Part shown: positions 6,174-11,645 of the stretch, piece after piece
Layout of the letters: every line of letters starts with the position of its first letter
How positions within the stretch are numbered: the stretch's first letter is position 1
Assembly (NCBI GenBank): GCA_045541115.1
Contig: JAZQIM010000017.1
Location: 1 to 11,645, forward strand
DNA length: 11,645 nt
Source of the DNA: Aphodoplasma sp045541115
GTDB taxonomy: Bacteria > Bacillota > Clostridia > UBA1381 > UMGS1253
Direction: 5' to 3'
The notes under the pieces: generated by a model
Told to the model about the DNA's origin: nothing
What the model saw: only the letters and a program-made list of their open reading frames with translations
The model's database searches: none
Position numbers and translations under genes: made by a program

Positions 6174-7205
6174 CTACTTAAGCTCAAGGCTTGCAACGGC
6201 ATTAAGCGCCATATCGGCAAAATCGCCTTCTAAGTACTTATAATATGCGCTGCAACCTATCATCGCGGCATTGTCCGTACAAAGCACCGGCGGCGGAACA
6301 AAAAACTCAAATCCGCTTTGTTTGCATCCTTTTCCCATAGCCGCTCGAAGAGCGCTGTTTGATGCAACACCGCCCGCAAGCGCAACTTTATTTACACCGC
6401 TCATACGCGCCGCCTGCAGTGTGTGCTCACACAAAACATCAACGACTGCCGCCTGAAAGCTCGCCGCAATATCTGCCTTGTTATATTCCTGTCCGTTTTG
6501 CTCGAGCTTATGAATGTAGTTTATTACTGCCGTTTTTACTCCGCTAAAGCTAAAATCAAGCGTATTTGCCATCTTTACTCTTGGGAACGAAACCGCATCA
6601 GGATTTCCCTGTTTTGCAAGTGCATCGATTTTCGGCCCACCCGGATATCCGAGTCCAAGCACTCGCGCAATTTTGTCATACGCCTCACCGGCAGCATCGT
6701 CGCACGTGCGACCAAGCACCTCAAAATCGTTATATCCACGCACAAGAACTATATGGCTGTGACCGCCCGATGCTACAAGGCATACAAACGGTGGCTCAAG
6801 CTCTTTGTGCGCAATAAAGTTTGCCATAATATGTCCTTTTATGTGATGCACCGCGATTAGCGGCTTGTTTTTTGCATAAGCTATTGCCTTTGCCTCCGAT
6901 ACGCCGACAAGAAGTGCTCCCACCAAACCCGGTCCATATGTAACTCCAATAGCGTCAATATCGTCAAGTTCTACATTTGCTTTTGACAAAGCCTCATCTA
7001 TCACGCCGTCAATCGCCTCTATGTGACAGCGCGACGCTATTTCCGGCACGACTCCGCCATATTTTTTATGAATATCTATTTGCGAATTTATCACATTTGA
7101 TAAAACATCTCTGCCGTTTTTGACTACTGCCGCCGCAGTTTCATCGCACGAGCTTTCGATTGCAAGTATTAAAACATCCTTTGTATTTTCCAAAAAAATC
7201 ACCAT
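6174..7205 (-). CDS. tsaD: tRNA N6-adenosine threonylcarbamoyltransferase TsaD
   Basis: 343 residues, near the usual length. TsaD transfers the threonylcarbamoyl group from threonylcarbamoyl-AMP to A37 of ANN-decoding tRNAs (t6A), working with TsaB and TsaE in bacteria. It belongs to the ASKHA fold: ILAIESSCDET at 13-23, the metal-binding HHIKGH motif (His121 and His125), the SGGHSH loop at 146-151, GGVASNSALR, and the C-terminal CTDNAAMIG segment. The ATG at 7205 overlaps the rimI stop by seven bases, and only a weak AAAAGA site precedes it, so coupling to rimI translation is likely. A TTG four codons in is an alternative start. It is the last gene of the tsaC-ywlE-rimI-tsaD group. Confidence 0.96.
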   Translation of the reverse strand: MVIFLENTKDVLILAIESSCDETAAAVVKNGRDVLSNVINSQIDIHKKYGGVVPEIASRCHIEAIDGVIDEALSKANVELDDIDAIGVTYGPGLVGALLVGVSEAKAIAYAKNKPLIAVHHIKGHIMANFIAHKELEPPFVCLVASGGHSHIVLVRGYNDFEVLGRTCDDAAGEAYDKIARVLGLGYPGGPKIDALAKQGNPDAVSFPRVKMANTLDFSFSGVKTAVINYIHKLEQNGQEYNKADIAASFQAAVVDVLCEHTLQAARMSGVNKVALAGGVASNSALRAAMGKGCKQSGFEFFVPPPVLCTDNAAMIGCSAYYKYLEGDFADMALNAVASLELK

Positions 7206-7639
7206 TCTTTTATCATAATAATAGCATCCTCGCCATTGTCTTTGTAATATCGTTTCCGAACTCCGACGGCTAAAAACCCATGCTTTTTATAAAGAGCAAT
7301 CGCCGCATCATTTGATTTTCTCACCTCAAGTGCCATATTGCATACGCCAAGCTGTTTTGCTTCGTCTATCATATAGCTCATAACTTTTGAGCCGATTCCT
7401 TCACGCCTGCAAGCCGGATCTACCGCCACGTTTGTTATATCCGCTTGGTCGACACTGTGCCAGTATCCGCCGTATGCAACTATCTTTTTGCCCGATCGGA
7501 TTACGACATAGTGCGCCACGTCATTTTTTAACTCTTCACAAAACATCTGCCTTGTCCACGGCAAAGAAAAACATTTTTCCTCAAGCGCAAGCACTTCGTC
7601 TATGTCGCTATTTTTCATTTTTTCAATTATATAACTCAT
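7199..7639 (-). CDS. rimI: RimI-type GNAT N-terminal acetyltransferase
   Basis: 146 residues. RimI acetylates protein N-termini, classically ribosomal protein S18, using acetyl-CoA. The GNAT fold is complete: the N-terminal substrate-side helices with CFSLPWT (23-29), the ITNVAVDPACRREGIGSKV segment containing the acetyl-CoA loop RREGIG (78-83), and ALEVRKSNDAAIALYKKHGF (103-122) with Glu105 and Tyr117 in the positions of the catalytic acid/base residues. The ATG overlaps the ywlE stop by four bases (ATGA), and the gene overlaps tsaD downstream. rimI next to tsaD is a common pairing in bacteria, usually with tsaB, which is absent from this window. Confidence 0.93.
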   Translation of the reverse strand: MSYIIEKMKNSDIDEVLALEEKCFSLPWTRQMFCEELKNDVAHYVVIRSGKKIVAYGGYWHSVDQADITNVAVDPACRREGIGSKVMSYMIDEAKQLGVCNMALEVRKSNDAAIALYKKHGFLAVGVRKRYYKDNGEDAIIMIKEW

Positions 7640-8088
7640 AGCTCGCCGCTCCGTATTCTTTCGTACACCTTTTTAATGACAGACAAAAGCCTCGATGCGC
7701 ACGCCCTATAAACGTCAACGTCGCCGCCATATGGGTCTGCGATGTCGCCGTTTTCTTGTGCATACTCACATAGTGTGTATGTCTTTTTTTCCGCTACATC
7801 TGCATATATATCGATAAGCGTTTGTTTGTGTGCTTTTGTCATTGTAAGAATTAAATCGGCATCGCGCACGACACTTTCATTTATGTTTTTTGCCGTGTGT
7901 GCGCTTATATCAATCCCCTTTTCTTTAAGCGCTAAAACAGCGTTTTTGCTTGCACTTTCGCCTTCATATGCAAAAATACCACCCGATATTACCTCTATAT
8001 CGTCCTGCGGCAATATCTGTGATTTCAATAACGCTTCCGCCATAGGAGAGCGGCATGTATTGCCCGTACACACAATTAAAACTCTCAT
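7636..8088 (-). CDS. ywlE: YwlE-type low-molecular-weight phosphatase, probable protein-arginine phosphatase
   Basis: 150 residues with the low-molecular-weight protein tyrosine phosphatase fold. The P-loop is CTGNTCRS (7-14): Cys7 is the nucleophile, Arg13 binds phosphate, and Asp118 in the DPYGGD loop is the general acid. Thr11 is the residue known to make B. subtilis YwlE prefer phospho-arginine; tyrosine phosphatases have Ile or Val there. The likely role is therefore reversing McsB arginine phosphorylation that marks proteins for ClpCP; no mcsB is in this window. It starts two bases after the tsaC stop. The pairing with a Sua5-type tsaC matches ywlC and ywlE in B. subtilis, with ywlD missing. 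Confidence 0.93.
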   Translation of the reverse strand: MRVLIVCTGNTCRSPMAEALLKSQILPQDDIEVISGGIFAYEGESASKNAVLALKEKGIDISAHTAKNINESVVRDADLILTMTKAHKQTLIDIYADVAEKKTYTLCEYAQENGDIADPYGGDVDVYRACASRLLSVIKKVYERIRSGEL

Positions 8089-8090
8089 AC

Positions 8091-9146
8091 TTATTCATCT
8101 TTTCCTTTTTCAAATTGTAAAATATTATTTGATGCCGCCTTATAAAGCCTGTTTTTTACGGCTATCGACATATCGTCACATAGCCTCATCGGGCAAAGTA
8201 TCACATCGGCACCTTCTCTGTCAAATTCCCTTAACGTGCCAAACAGCTTTTCAGCATATTTTCTCGACGTATCGCCGCCAAAAACAAAAGTATCTGCATT
8301 ATATATATTACCCGTATCTTCGCACGACAAAACGCCGACTTGCATTCCGTGGCTATGATAATCCTTAACCAAATTGCATACTTTTTGTGTGTCAAGCACA
8401 TTTTCATATTCAAGCACATATACACTTGCCTTCGGGGCGTAGTGGCGATACTTCATGCCGGGGCATTTCGGTGCCTTATCATCAGCGACAGCTTTTTTAG
8501 AGCTTTTTACCACGCCGATTACTTTTTCGAGTTGCTTTGCCGTTATTGCGCCCGGCCTTAAAATGACAGCATCATCGCCCGAAAGGTCAAGCACCGTAGA
8601 TTCAACTCCGACACCGCATTTCCCACCGTCAACAATCATATCAATTTTTCCGTACATATCCTCGTGTACGTCTTGCGCCGACGTAGGAGACGGACGGCCT
8701 GATGTGTTCGCAGATGGCGCTGCCACCGGAACTTTTGATGATGCGATAATTGCACGCGCAACACTATGCGACGGCATACGGATTGCAACTGTGTCAAGGC
8801 CGGCACTGACTGCATTACCGATTTTATCAGATTTTTTCATTATTATGCTTATCGGTCCGGGCCAGAAAGCCTCCATGACTCGTTTTGCTTTTTCACTTAC
8901 ACACTTAACCAAAGGATATACATCTTCAACCGAAGCGACATGGACTATGAGCGGGTTGTCATTCGGTCTTCCTTTTGCCTTAAAAATTGACTCTACGGCT
9001 GCGTCATCAAGCGCATTTGCGCCAAGCCCATACACCGTTTCTGTCGGAAAAGCAACGAGCCCGCCGGAAGAAAGCACTTCTCCTGCCATTTTGACAAGCT
9101 CTTCATCTATCTTTTCAGGGTTTATAACTATTTCTTTCGTATCCAT
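8091..9146 (-). CDS. tsaC: L-threonylcarbamoyladenylate synthase, Sua5 type
   Basis: 351 residues, the long Sua5 form of TsaC (ywlC in B. subtilis). It makes threonylcarbamoyl-AMP from threonine, bicarbonate and ATP, the substrate that TsaD then transfers to tRNA A37. The YrdC domain covers about 15-205, with the signature FPTETVYGLGANA (33-45), KAKGRPNDNPL (57-67), PSANTSGRPSP and the VESTVLDLSG segment. A linker containing CPGMKYRHYAPKA leads into the C-terminal Sua5 domain (about 235-340). An AAGGA site precedes the ATG by about nine bases. It heads a tight operon that ends with tsaD, placing the two catalytic steps of t6A synthesis in one transcript. Confidence 0.96.
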   Translation of the reverse strand: MDTKEIVINPEKIDEELVKMAGEVLSSGGLVAFPTETVYGLGANALDDAAVESIFKAKGRPNDNPLIVHVASVEDVYPLVKCVSEKAKRVMEAFWPGPISIIMKKSDKIGNAVSAGLDTVAIRMPSHSVARAIIASSKVPVAAPSANTSGRPSPTSAQDVHEDMYGKIDMIVDGGKCGVGVESTVLDLSGDDAVILRPGAITAKQLEKVIGVVKSSKKAVADDKAPKCPGMKYRHYAPKASVYVLEYENVLDTQKVCNLVKDYHSHGMQVGVLSCEDTGNIYNADTFVFGGDTSRKYAEKLFGTLREFDREGADVILCPMRLCDDMSIAVKNRLYKAASNNILQFEKGKDE

Positions 9147-9178
9147 TTTTTAAAAATCCTTTTTATGATGTTTTTATT

Positions 9179-9207
9179 ATTTTACCATACTGCAAAGCTT
9201 TTTACAA
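9179..9207 (-). promoter_or_regulatory. Promoter for tsaC-ywlE-rimI-tsaD
   Basis: On the minus strand, TTGTAA (9207-9202), a 17-bp spacer and TAAAAT (9184-9179), with TGG before the -10 (extended -10). It lies in the 92-bp A/T-rich gap between the deacetylase stop and tsaC. No convincing terminator for the deacetylase gene was found in that gap. Confidence 0.7.
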
Positions 9208-9238
9208 TAATAAAATAAATATCATAGGCGTTTAAATA

Positions 9239-10003
9239 CTACATTGCTTTTCTTATCTGCCGTCCGCTATGGTCTATATAAAAATTATCCTTATAAATAA
9301 GCTCGCTGACAGGTTTAAAAGTATAGCCCTGATCTTTTAAAATCGGCAAAAGCAATTCAAGCGCCGATGCTGTATTTTTTGTGCCCGTATGAAACAGTAT
9401 AATCGAACCATTTTTAACGCGGTCGCATATCCTTTTGCAAATCTGCTCTTCGCTGAGCCCCTTGTAATCAAGGCTGTCTACATCCCATTGGATAAATGAA
9501 TAACCCAATGAATTTATTGCAGAAACGGTATCATTATTATACTCGCCGTACGGAGCGCGGTAAAGCATTGTGCTTTTGCCTGTAAGCGCAGCAATTTTTT
9601 CTTCGCATTTTTTTGTGTCATCAATAAGGCTTTCTTTTCCAAGCTTATTTGGGTGCGGATGCATATCGGAATGATTTGCTATTTCGTGTCCGCTGTCAGA
9701 AAACAACTTCGCAGAAGATGCACATCTGTCTAAATAATCTCCTGTTACAAAAAAGGTTGCGCGCACGCCATTTTTTGAAAGTGCCTGAATGATTTGCTCG
9801 CTGTCCTCATCTCCCCATGCACTGTCAAACGTTATTGAAATGCACTTTTCCTGTGTGTCCACGCTGTATATTGGCAAAAGTCGTGCGTTTGTATTTGCCG
9901 TTTGTGTATACCCTGCATTTCTTATTGTAATTAAGCATAATAAAAACACGCTAAGCACCGAATAAAATATCATATTGCTTTTTGAAAAAACGAAAATTTT
10001 CAT
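9239..10003 (-). CDS. Membrane-anchored polysaccharide deacetylase, PdaB-like
   Basis: 254 residues. It belongs to the NodB-homology carbohydrate esterase 4 fold, which removes acetyl groups from cell-wall or spore peptidoglycan sugars. Residues about 11-29 are a hydrophobic signal or anchor, so the catalytic domain faces outside. Motif 1 is TFDSAWGDED (58-67), the PdaB-like form in which the second Asp of TFDD is replaced by Ser61. Motif 2 is HSDMHP (111-116) with two metal-ligand histidines. Motif 3 is RAPYGEYN (149-156), motif 4 QWDVDSLDYKG (172-182), and motif 5 ILFHTG (202-207). The altered motif 1 is usual in this subgroup, so activity is uncertain. GGAAGAGGT directly precedes the ATG, which is close spacing. 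PdaB homologues act in spore maintenance in B. subtilis; that role here is inference. Confidence 0.9.
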   Translation of the reverse strand: MKIFVFSKSNMIFYSVLSVFLLCLITIRNAGYTQTANTNARLLPIYSVDTQEKCISITFDSAWGDEDSEQIIQALSKNGVRATFFVTGDYLDRCASSAKLFSDSGHEIANHSDMHPHPNKLGKESLIDDTKKCEEKIAALTGKSTMLYRAPYGEYNNDTVSAINSLGYSFIQWDVDSLDYKGLSEEQICKRICDRVKNGSIILFHTGTKNTASALELLLPILKDQGYTFKPVSELIYKDNFYIDHSGRQIRKAM

Positions 10004-10038
10004 ACCTCTTCCACCCTCCAGTTAAACTTTGCACTACT

Positions 10039-10067
10039 ATACTATGAGAAGTGTGTTTTGACTATTC
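10039..10067 (-). promoter_or_regulatory. Sigma-E-like promoter candidate for the deacetylase
   Basis: On the minus strand, GAATAGT (10067-10061), a 14-bp spacer and CATAGTAT (10046-10039). This fits the B. subtilis sigma-E pattern KMATATT-N14-CATACAHT at 6 of 7 and 6 of 8 positions. No good sigma-A -35 pairs with the nearby TATAGT. The ATG is 35 bases downstream of the -10. It is a pattern match only. Confidence 0.4.
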
Positions 10068-10069
10068 TC

Positions 10070-10098
10070 TTGCAGTGCACTTGCTTTTGTGATAAAAT
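10070..10098 (+). promoter_or_regulatory. Promoter for the phosphodiesterase gene
   Basis: TTGCAG (10070-10075), a 17-bp spacer and TAAAAT (10093-10098), with TGA before the -10 (extended -10). It is back-to-back with the deacetylase promoter candidate, two bases apart. It is followed by AAAGGA and the ATG at 10131. Confidence 0.75.
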
Positions 10099-10130
10099 AC
10101 ATCTGTATAAAACCAGAAAGGATGATACGT

Positions 10131-10673
10131 ATGAAAATATTGTTTGCTTCCGATATACACGGCTCGTTATACGCTGCCGAAAAAATTGCCGAGGCTTATG
10201 TGCGTGAAGGCGCTCAAAGACTTGTTCTGCTTGGCGATTTGCTCTATCACGGGCCAAGAAATCCGCTCCCGGAAAAGCATAATCCGCAGGGCGTGGCAAA
10301 AATATTAAATGAAATGAAAAACAACATATTATGTATCCGCGGTAACTGCGACAGTGAAGTCGACCAGATGGTGCTTGAATTTCCTATTATGGCGCCGTAT
10401 GCACTGCTCGAAGTCGATGGCCATACGATGTTTCTTACTCACGGACATATCTATAATGAAGAGAGTATGCCTGCGATAAAATCGGGCGACATTCTTATAA
10501 GCGGTCATACACATGTGCCACGTATTAAAAATGACAATGAGCACTTATTTTTAAACCCCGGCTCTGCCGCTCTTCCGAAAAATGACTTTGAGCGCAGCTA
10601 TATGATATATGAAGATGATCGCTTTGTCATCTCCGATTTTAATGGCCGTACGATTTTCGAATATTCACTTTAA
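10131..10673 (+). CDS. YfcE-type metallophosphodiesterase
   Basis: 180 residues, a small calcineurin-like phosphoesterase of the YfcE/MJ0936 group, which hydrolyses phosphodiesters with a dinuclear metal centre. The ligands are visible in order: DIH (Asp8, His10), GD (Asp36), GNCD (Asn72), HGH (His104) and GHTH (His126, His128). The segment GPRNPLPEKHNPQGVAKILN after the second metal motif is typical of YfcE. The natural substrate is not established for this group. I start it at 10131, where AAAGGA is spaced correctly and the protein begins MKILFASDIHG; a frame to 10089 would include the promoter. It is divergent from the deacetylase and convergent with the RAYT unit. Confidence 0.92.
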   Translation: MKILFASDIHGSLYAAEKIAEAYVREGAQRLVLLGDLLYHGPRNPLPEKHNPQGVAKILNEMKNNILCIRGNCDSEVDQMVLEFPIMAPYALLEVDGHTMFLTHGHIYNEESMPAIKSGDILISGHTHVPRIKNDNEHLFLNPGSAALPKNDFERSYMIYEDDRFVISDFNGRTIFEYSL

Positions 10674-10693
10674 ATTTATGAGCCTGACAAAAA

Positions 10694-10716
10694 ACACCCC
10701 AAAGATTATGGGGTGT
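10694..10716 (-). terminator. Terminator for the XRE-RAYT unit
   Basis: Arms ACACCCC (10694-10700) and GGGGTGT (10710-10716) form a 7-bp stem with a 9-nt loop. On the minus strand a T-run follows (GGGGTGTTTTTT, the T's ending at 10689). On the plus strand no T-run follows, so it serves the minus-strand genes. Confidence 0.75.
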
Positions 10717-10732
10717 ACTCTTAAGGACAGTA

Positions 10733-10761
10733 AAAGGTCGTAGCGATTTGCTACGACCTTT
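10733..10761. repeat. 12-bp hairpin overlapping the RAYT stop codon
   Basis: Perfect arms AAAGGTCGTAGC (10733-10744) and GCTACGACCTTT (10750-10761) with a 5-nt loop. The right arm contains the last codons and the TAG stop of the RAYT gene. On the plus strand it is followed by TCTTCATTAT, a weak U-tract that may end the phosphodiesterase transcript; on the minus strand TTTT closes the stem. It may be a terminator or a structured element tied to the transposase. Confidence 0.6.
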
Positions 10762-11275
10762 CTTCATTATAAAAACAATCTAATTCCCATTTTAAAGGGT
10801 TGGTGTCTATGTATTCCCATATTTTTTGATAATCTTTTTCGCCACGAATAATGTGATCATGATATGAGCGTTGCCATATTTTTCCGTTATCTGAATTATG
10901 CATCTTTTTTGACACATTCATTTTTAGAAATCCCACCATCTTATCAATAACAGAACGATGGTATTGTAGGGGCGATTCACGAATCGCCCGTTTTTCATCA
11001 TCATTGTAAATTTCGATAATCAAATGAATATGATTTGGCATAATAACGTATTTAGGAATTGACACATTAAACCTGTCGGGTAATGTTTCAATAATCCGTT
11101 TCACAATTTCACCGTATTGTGTTAATTTATTTTCGGGCAATTCGTGAATTGCCCCTACGATATTTGAAAACAAATTTTTTCTGTTGTGTGTGCATATTGT
11201 AATAAAATACGCACCATTTTGGGAATAATCATATCCTTTTAACCTTGTTGGTTTTCGTTTTGGCAGTTCCATCAT
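10751..11275 (-). CDS. REP-associated tyrosine transposase (RAYT, Y1_Tnp/HUH family)
   Basis: 174 residues. RAYTs are IS200/IS605-related HUH endonucleases, usually single-copy, that cleave and join DNA at REP palindromes. Family features are the RKPTRLKGYDYSQNGAYFIT start (8-27) with ICTHNR next, MPNHIHLII (79-87) with the HUH pair His82 and His84, WQRSYHDHIIR (134-144), and YIDTNP (155-160), where Tyr155 is the probable catalytic tyrosine. Two short segments look like insertions: VGAIHELP (40-47) and RAIRESPL (96-103). Both are encoded by REP-like palindromes within the gene. It begins one base after the XRE stop (TAAGATG), so translational coupling is likely. No flanking insertion-sequence ends or target duplications were seen, so this is probably a resident RAYT and not a complete IS. 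The frame is intact. Confidence 0.9.
   Translation of the reverse strand: MMELPKRKPTRLKGYDYSQNGAYFITICTHNRKNLFSNIVGAIHELPENKLTQYGEIVKRIIETLPDRFNVSIPKYVIMPNHIHLIIEIYNDDEKRAIRESPLQYHRSVIDKMVGFLKMNVSKKMHNSDNGKIWQRSYHDHIIRGEKDYQKIWEYIDTNPLKWELDCFYNEERS
10966..10990 (+). repeat. REP-like palindrome A inside the RAYT gene
   Basis: On the plus strand, a GTAG tetranucleotide (10966-10969) is followed directly by GGGCGATTC (10970-10978), AC, and GAATCGCCC (10981-10989), a perfect 9-bp inverted repeat. A GTAG foot next to a palindrome is the hallmark of REP elements recognised by RAYTs in E. coli. On the coding strand it is read in frame as RAIRESPL. Confidence 0.8.
11134..11158 (-). repeat. REP-like palindrome B inside the RAYT gene
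   Basis: On the minus strand, GTAG (11158-11155) is followed by GGGCAATTC, AC and GAATTGCCC, a perfect 9-bp inverted repeat. It matches palindrome A except for one base pair in the stem: G-C there, A-T here, changed on both arms. It is inverted relative to A and read in frame as VGAIHELP. Confidence 0.8.
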
Positions 11276-11276
11276 C

Positions 11277-11519
11277 TTATTTTATTTCCTGTTCTAAATC
11301 ATCGAAATCTTTTGTTGAAAAAAATTCTCCTAATGTAATTTCCAATCCATCACAAAATTTCTTGATTGTTCTTATAGAAATATCTCTGCGTGATTTATCC
11401 ATCATACTATATGCAGTTGAGGGTGTTACGCCTGATATATTTGCAAGTTCATTTATTCGTATATTTCTTTCTGCACATAACTCGTTAAATCTTTTTACTA
11501 TTACATCTTTAACATCCAT
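11277..11519 (-). CDS. XRE-family helix-turn-helix regulator upstream of the RAYT
   Basis: 80 residues with one Cro/C1-type helix-turn-helix across about 5-65: VIVKRFNELCAERNIRINEL, then ANISGVTPSTAYSMMDKSR with the recognition helix around TPSTAYSMM, then TIKKFCDGLEITLGEFF. A short acidic tail (DFDDLEQEIK) follows. GAGGTG lies seven bases before the ATG. It ends one base before the RAYT start, so both are likely made from one transcript, and it probably controls the divergent gene past the right edge as well as itself. No strong -35/-10 pair was found for its own promoter. Its sequence is unlike that of the XRE protein at 1735 apart from the fold. Confidence 0.9.
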   Translation of the reverse strand: MDVKDVIVKRFNELCAERNIRINELANISGVTPSTAYSMMDKSRRDISIRTIKKFCDGLEITLGEFFSTKDFDDLEQEIK

Positions 11520-11562
11520 TTTAAAACACCTCGTAAAGATATTTTAAAATATTTTACATTTT

Positions 11563-11582
11563 TGCGTATACGCACTTGCGTA
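11563..11582. promoter_or_regulatory. Palindromic operator candidate with three half-sites
   Basis: TGCGTATACGCA (11563-11574) is a perfect 12-bp palindrome, followed after CT by a third half-site TGCGTA (11577-11582). The third half-site overlaps the -35 of the outward promoter (11576-11581). The adjacent XRE protein is the natural candidate to bind here; that is inference from position. Confidence 0.55.
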
Positions 11583-11604
11583 ATTTATAAATATATGTTA
11601 TACT
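11576..11604 (+). promoter_or_regulatory. Outward promoter for a gene beyond the right edge
   Basis: TTGCGT (11576-11581), a 17-bp spacer and TATACT (11599-11604), preceded by TGT (extended -10). It is divergent from the XRE gene and followed by a ribosome binding site at the window edge. Confidence 0.75.
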
Positions 11605-11637
11605 TATCTTGTGAATAATATTCATAAAATAAAATTT

Positions 11638-11643
11638 GGAGGT
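11638..11643 (+). promoter_or_regulatory. Ribosome binding site of a truncated downstream gene
   Basis: A GGAGGT sequence sits at the very end of the window, 34 bases past the TATACT -10. A start codon is expected within about ten bases to the right. No coding sequence of that gene is present here. Confidence 0.7.
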
Positions 11644-11645
11644 AA

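Noticed and set aside
8455..9153. A 232-residue open frame on the plus strand opposite tsaC
   Set aside because: It is fully antisense to a strongly supported Sua5/TsaC gene, has low-complexity Ser/Thr/Ala composition typical of reverse-frame shadows, and no recognisable domain.
10966..11158. A CRISPR-like or short-repeat array
   Set aside because: There are only two palindromes, in opposite orientation, without regular spacers; they fit REP elements. No CRISPR array or tRNA gene was recognised in the window.
10680..11520. A complete insertion sequence
   Set aside because: No terminal repeats, target duplications or second transposase gene are visible, and the RAYT shares an operon with a regulator; a resident RAYT locus fits better.

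Overview
The window looks like a chromosomal segment from a low-to-moderate GC, anaerobic member of the Bacillota, class Clostridia. The evidence is the start of a clostridial-type 16S rRNA, a 56-residue 2[4Fe-4S] ferredoxin of the Clostridium pasteurianum type, strong AGGAGG-like ribosome binding sites, and gene order shared with the Bacillus subtilis yaaQ-holB-yaaT-yabB-yabC and ywlC-ywlE regions. Species cannot be read from the sequence.

Layout from the left. Positions 1-382 are the 5' end of a 16S rRNA gene on the minus strand, with its leader and a strong promoter (TTGACA, 17 bp, TATACT) to about 592 and an A/T-rich upstream element. Next comes an unrecognised 324-residue membrane-tailed protein (minus), divergent from a small XRE repressor (plus). 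Two matching operator-like palindromes overlap the two -10 elements between them. A bidirectional terminator separates that pair from a long minus-strand housekeeping block. Read in its own direction the block is tsaC-ywlE-rimI-tsaD (tRNA t6A synthesis, protein acetylation and arginine dephosphorylation), then darA-holB-ricT (c-di-AMP sensing, replication clamp loading, RNA processing and sporulation factor), a ferredoxin gene, and trmN6-rsmI (tRNA and 16S rRNA methylation). Genes inside these groups overlap or lie a few bases apart. Good sigma-A-type promoters stand before tsaC, darA, the ferredoxin gene and trmN6.

Further right are a PdaB-like polysaccharide deacetylase (minus, with a sigma-E-like upstream sequence) and a divergent YfcE-type phosphodiesterase (plus). 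At the right end is a more mobile-looking unit on the minus strand: an XRE-family regulator followed one base later by a REP-associated tyrosine transposase (RAYT, Y1/HUH family). The last 126 bases hold a palindromic operator candidate, a strong outward promoter and a ribosome binding site for a gene just beyond the window.

The most unusual observation is that the RAYT gene carries two GTAG-headed REP-like palindromes inside its own reading frame, inverted relative to each other and flanking the codons for its HUH motif. They differ by one compensated base pair, so the fold is kept, and both are translated in frame. The rest of the window is mostly conserved housekeeping with local rearrangements.
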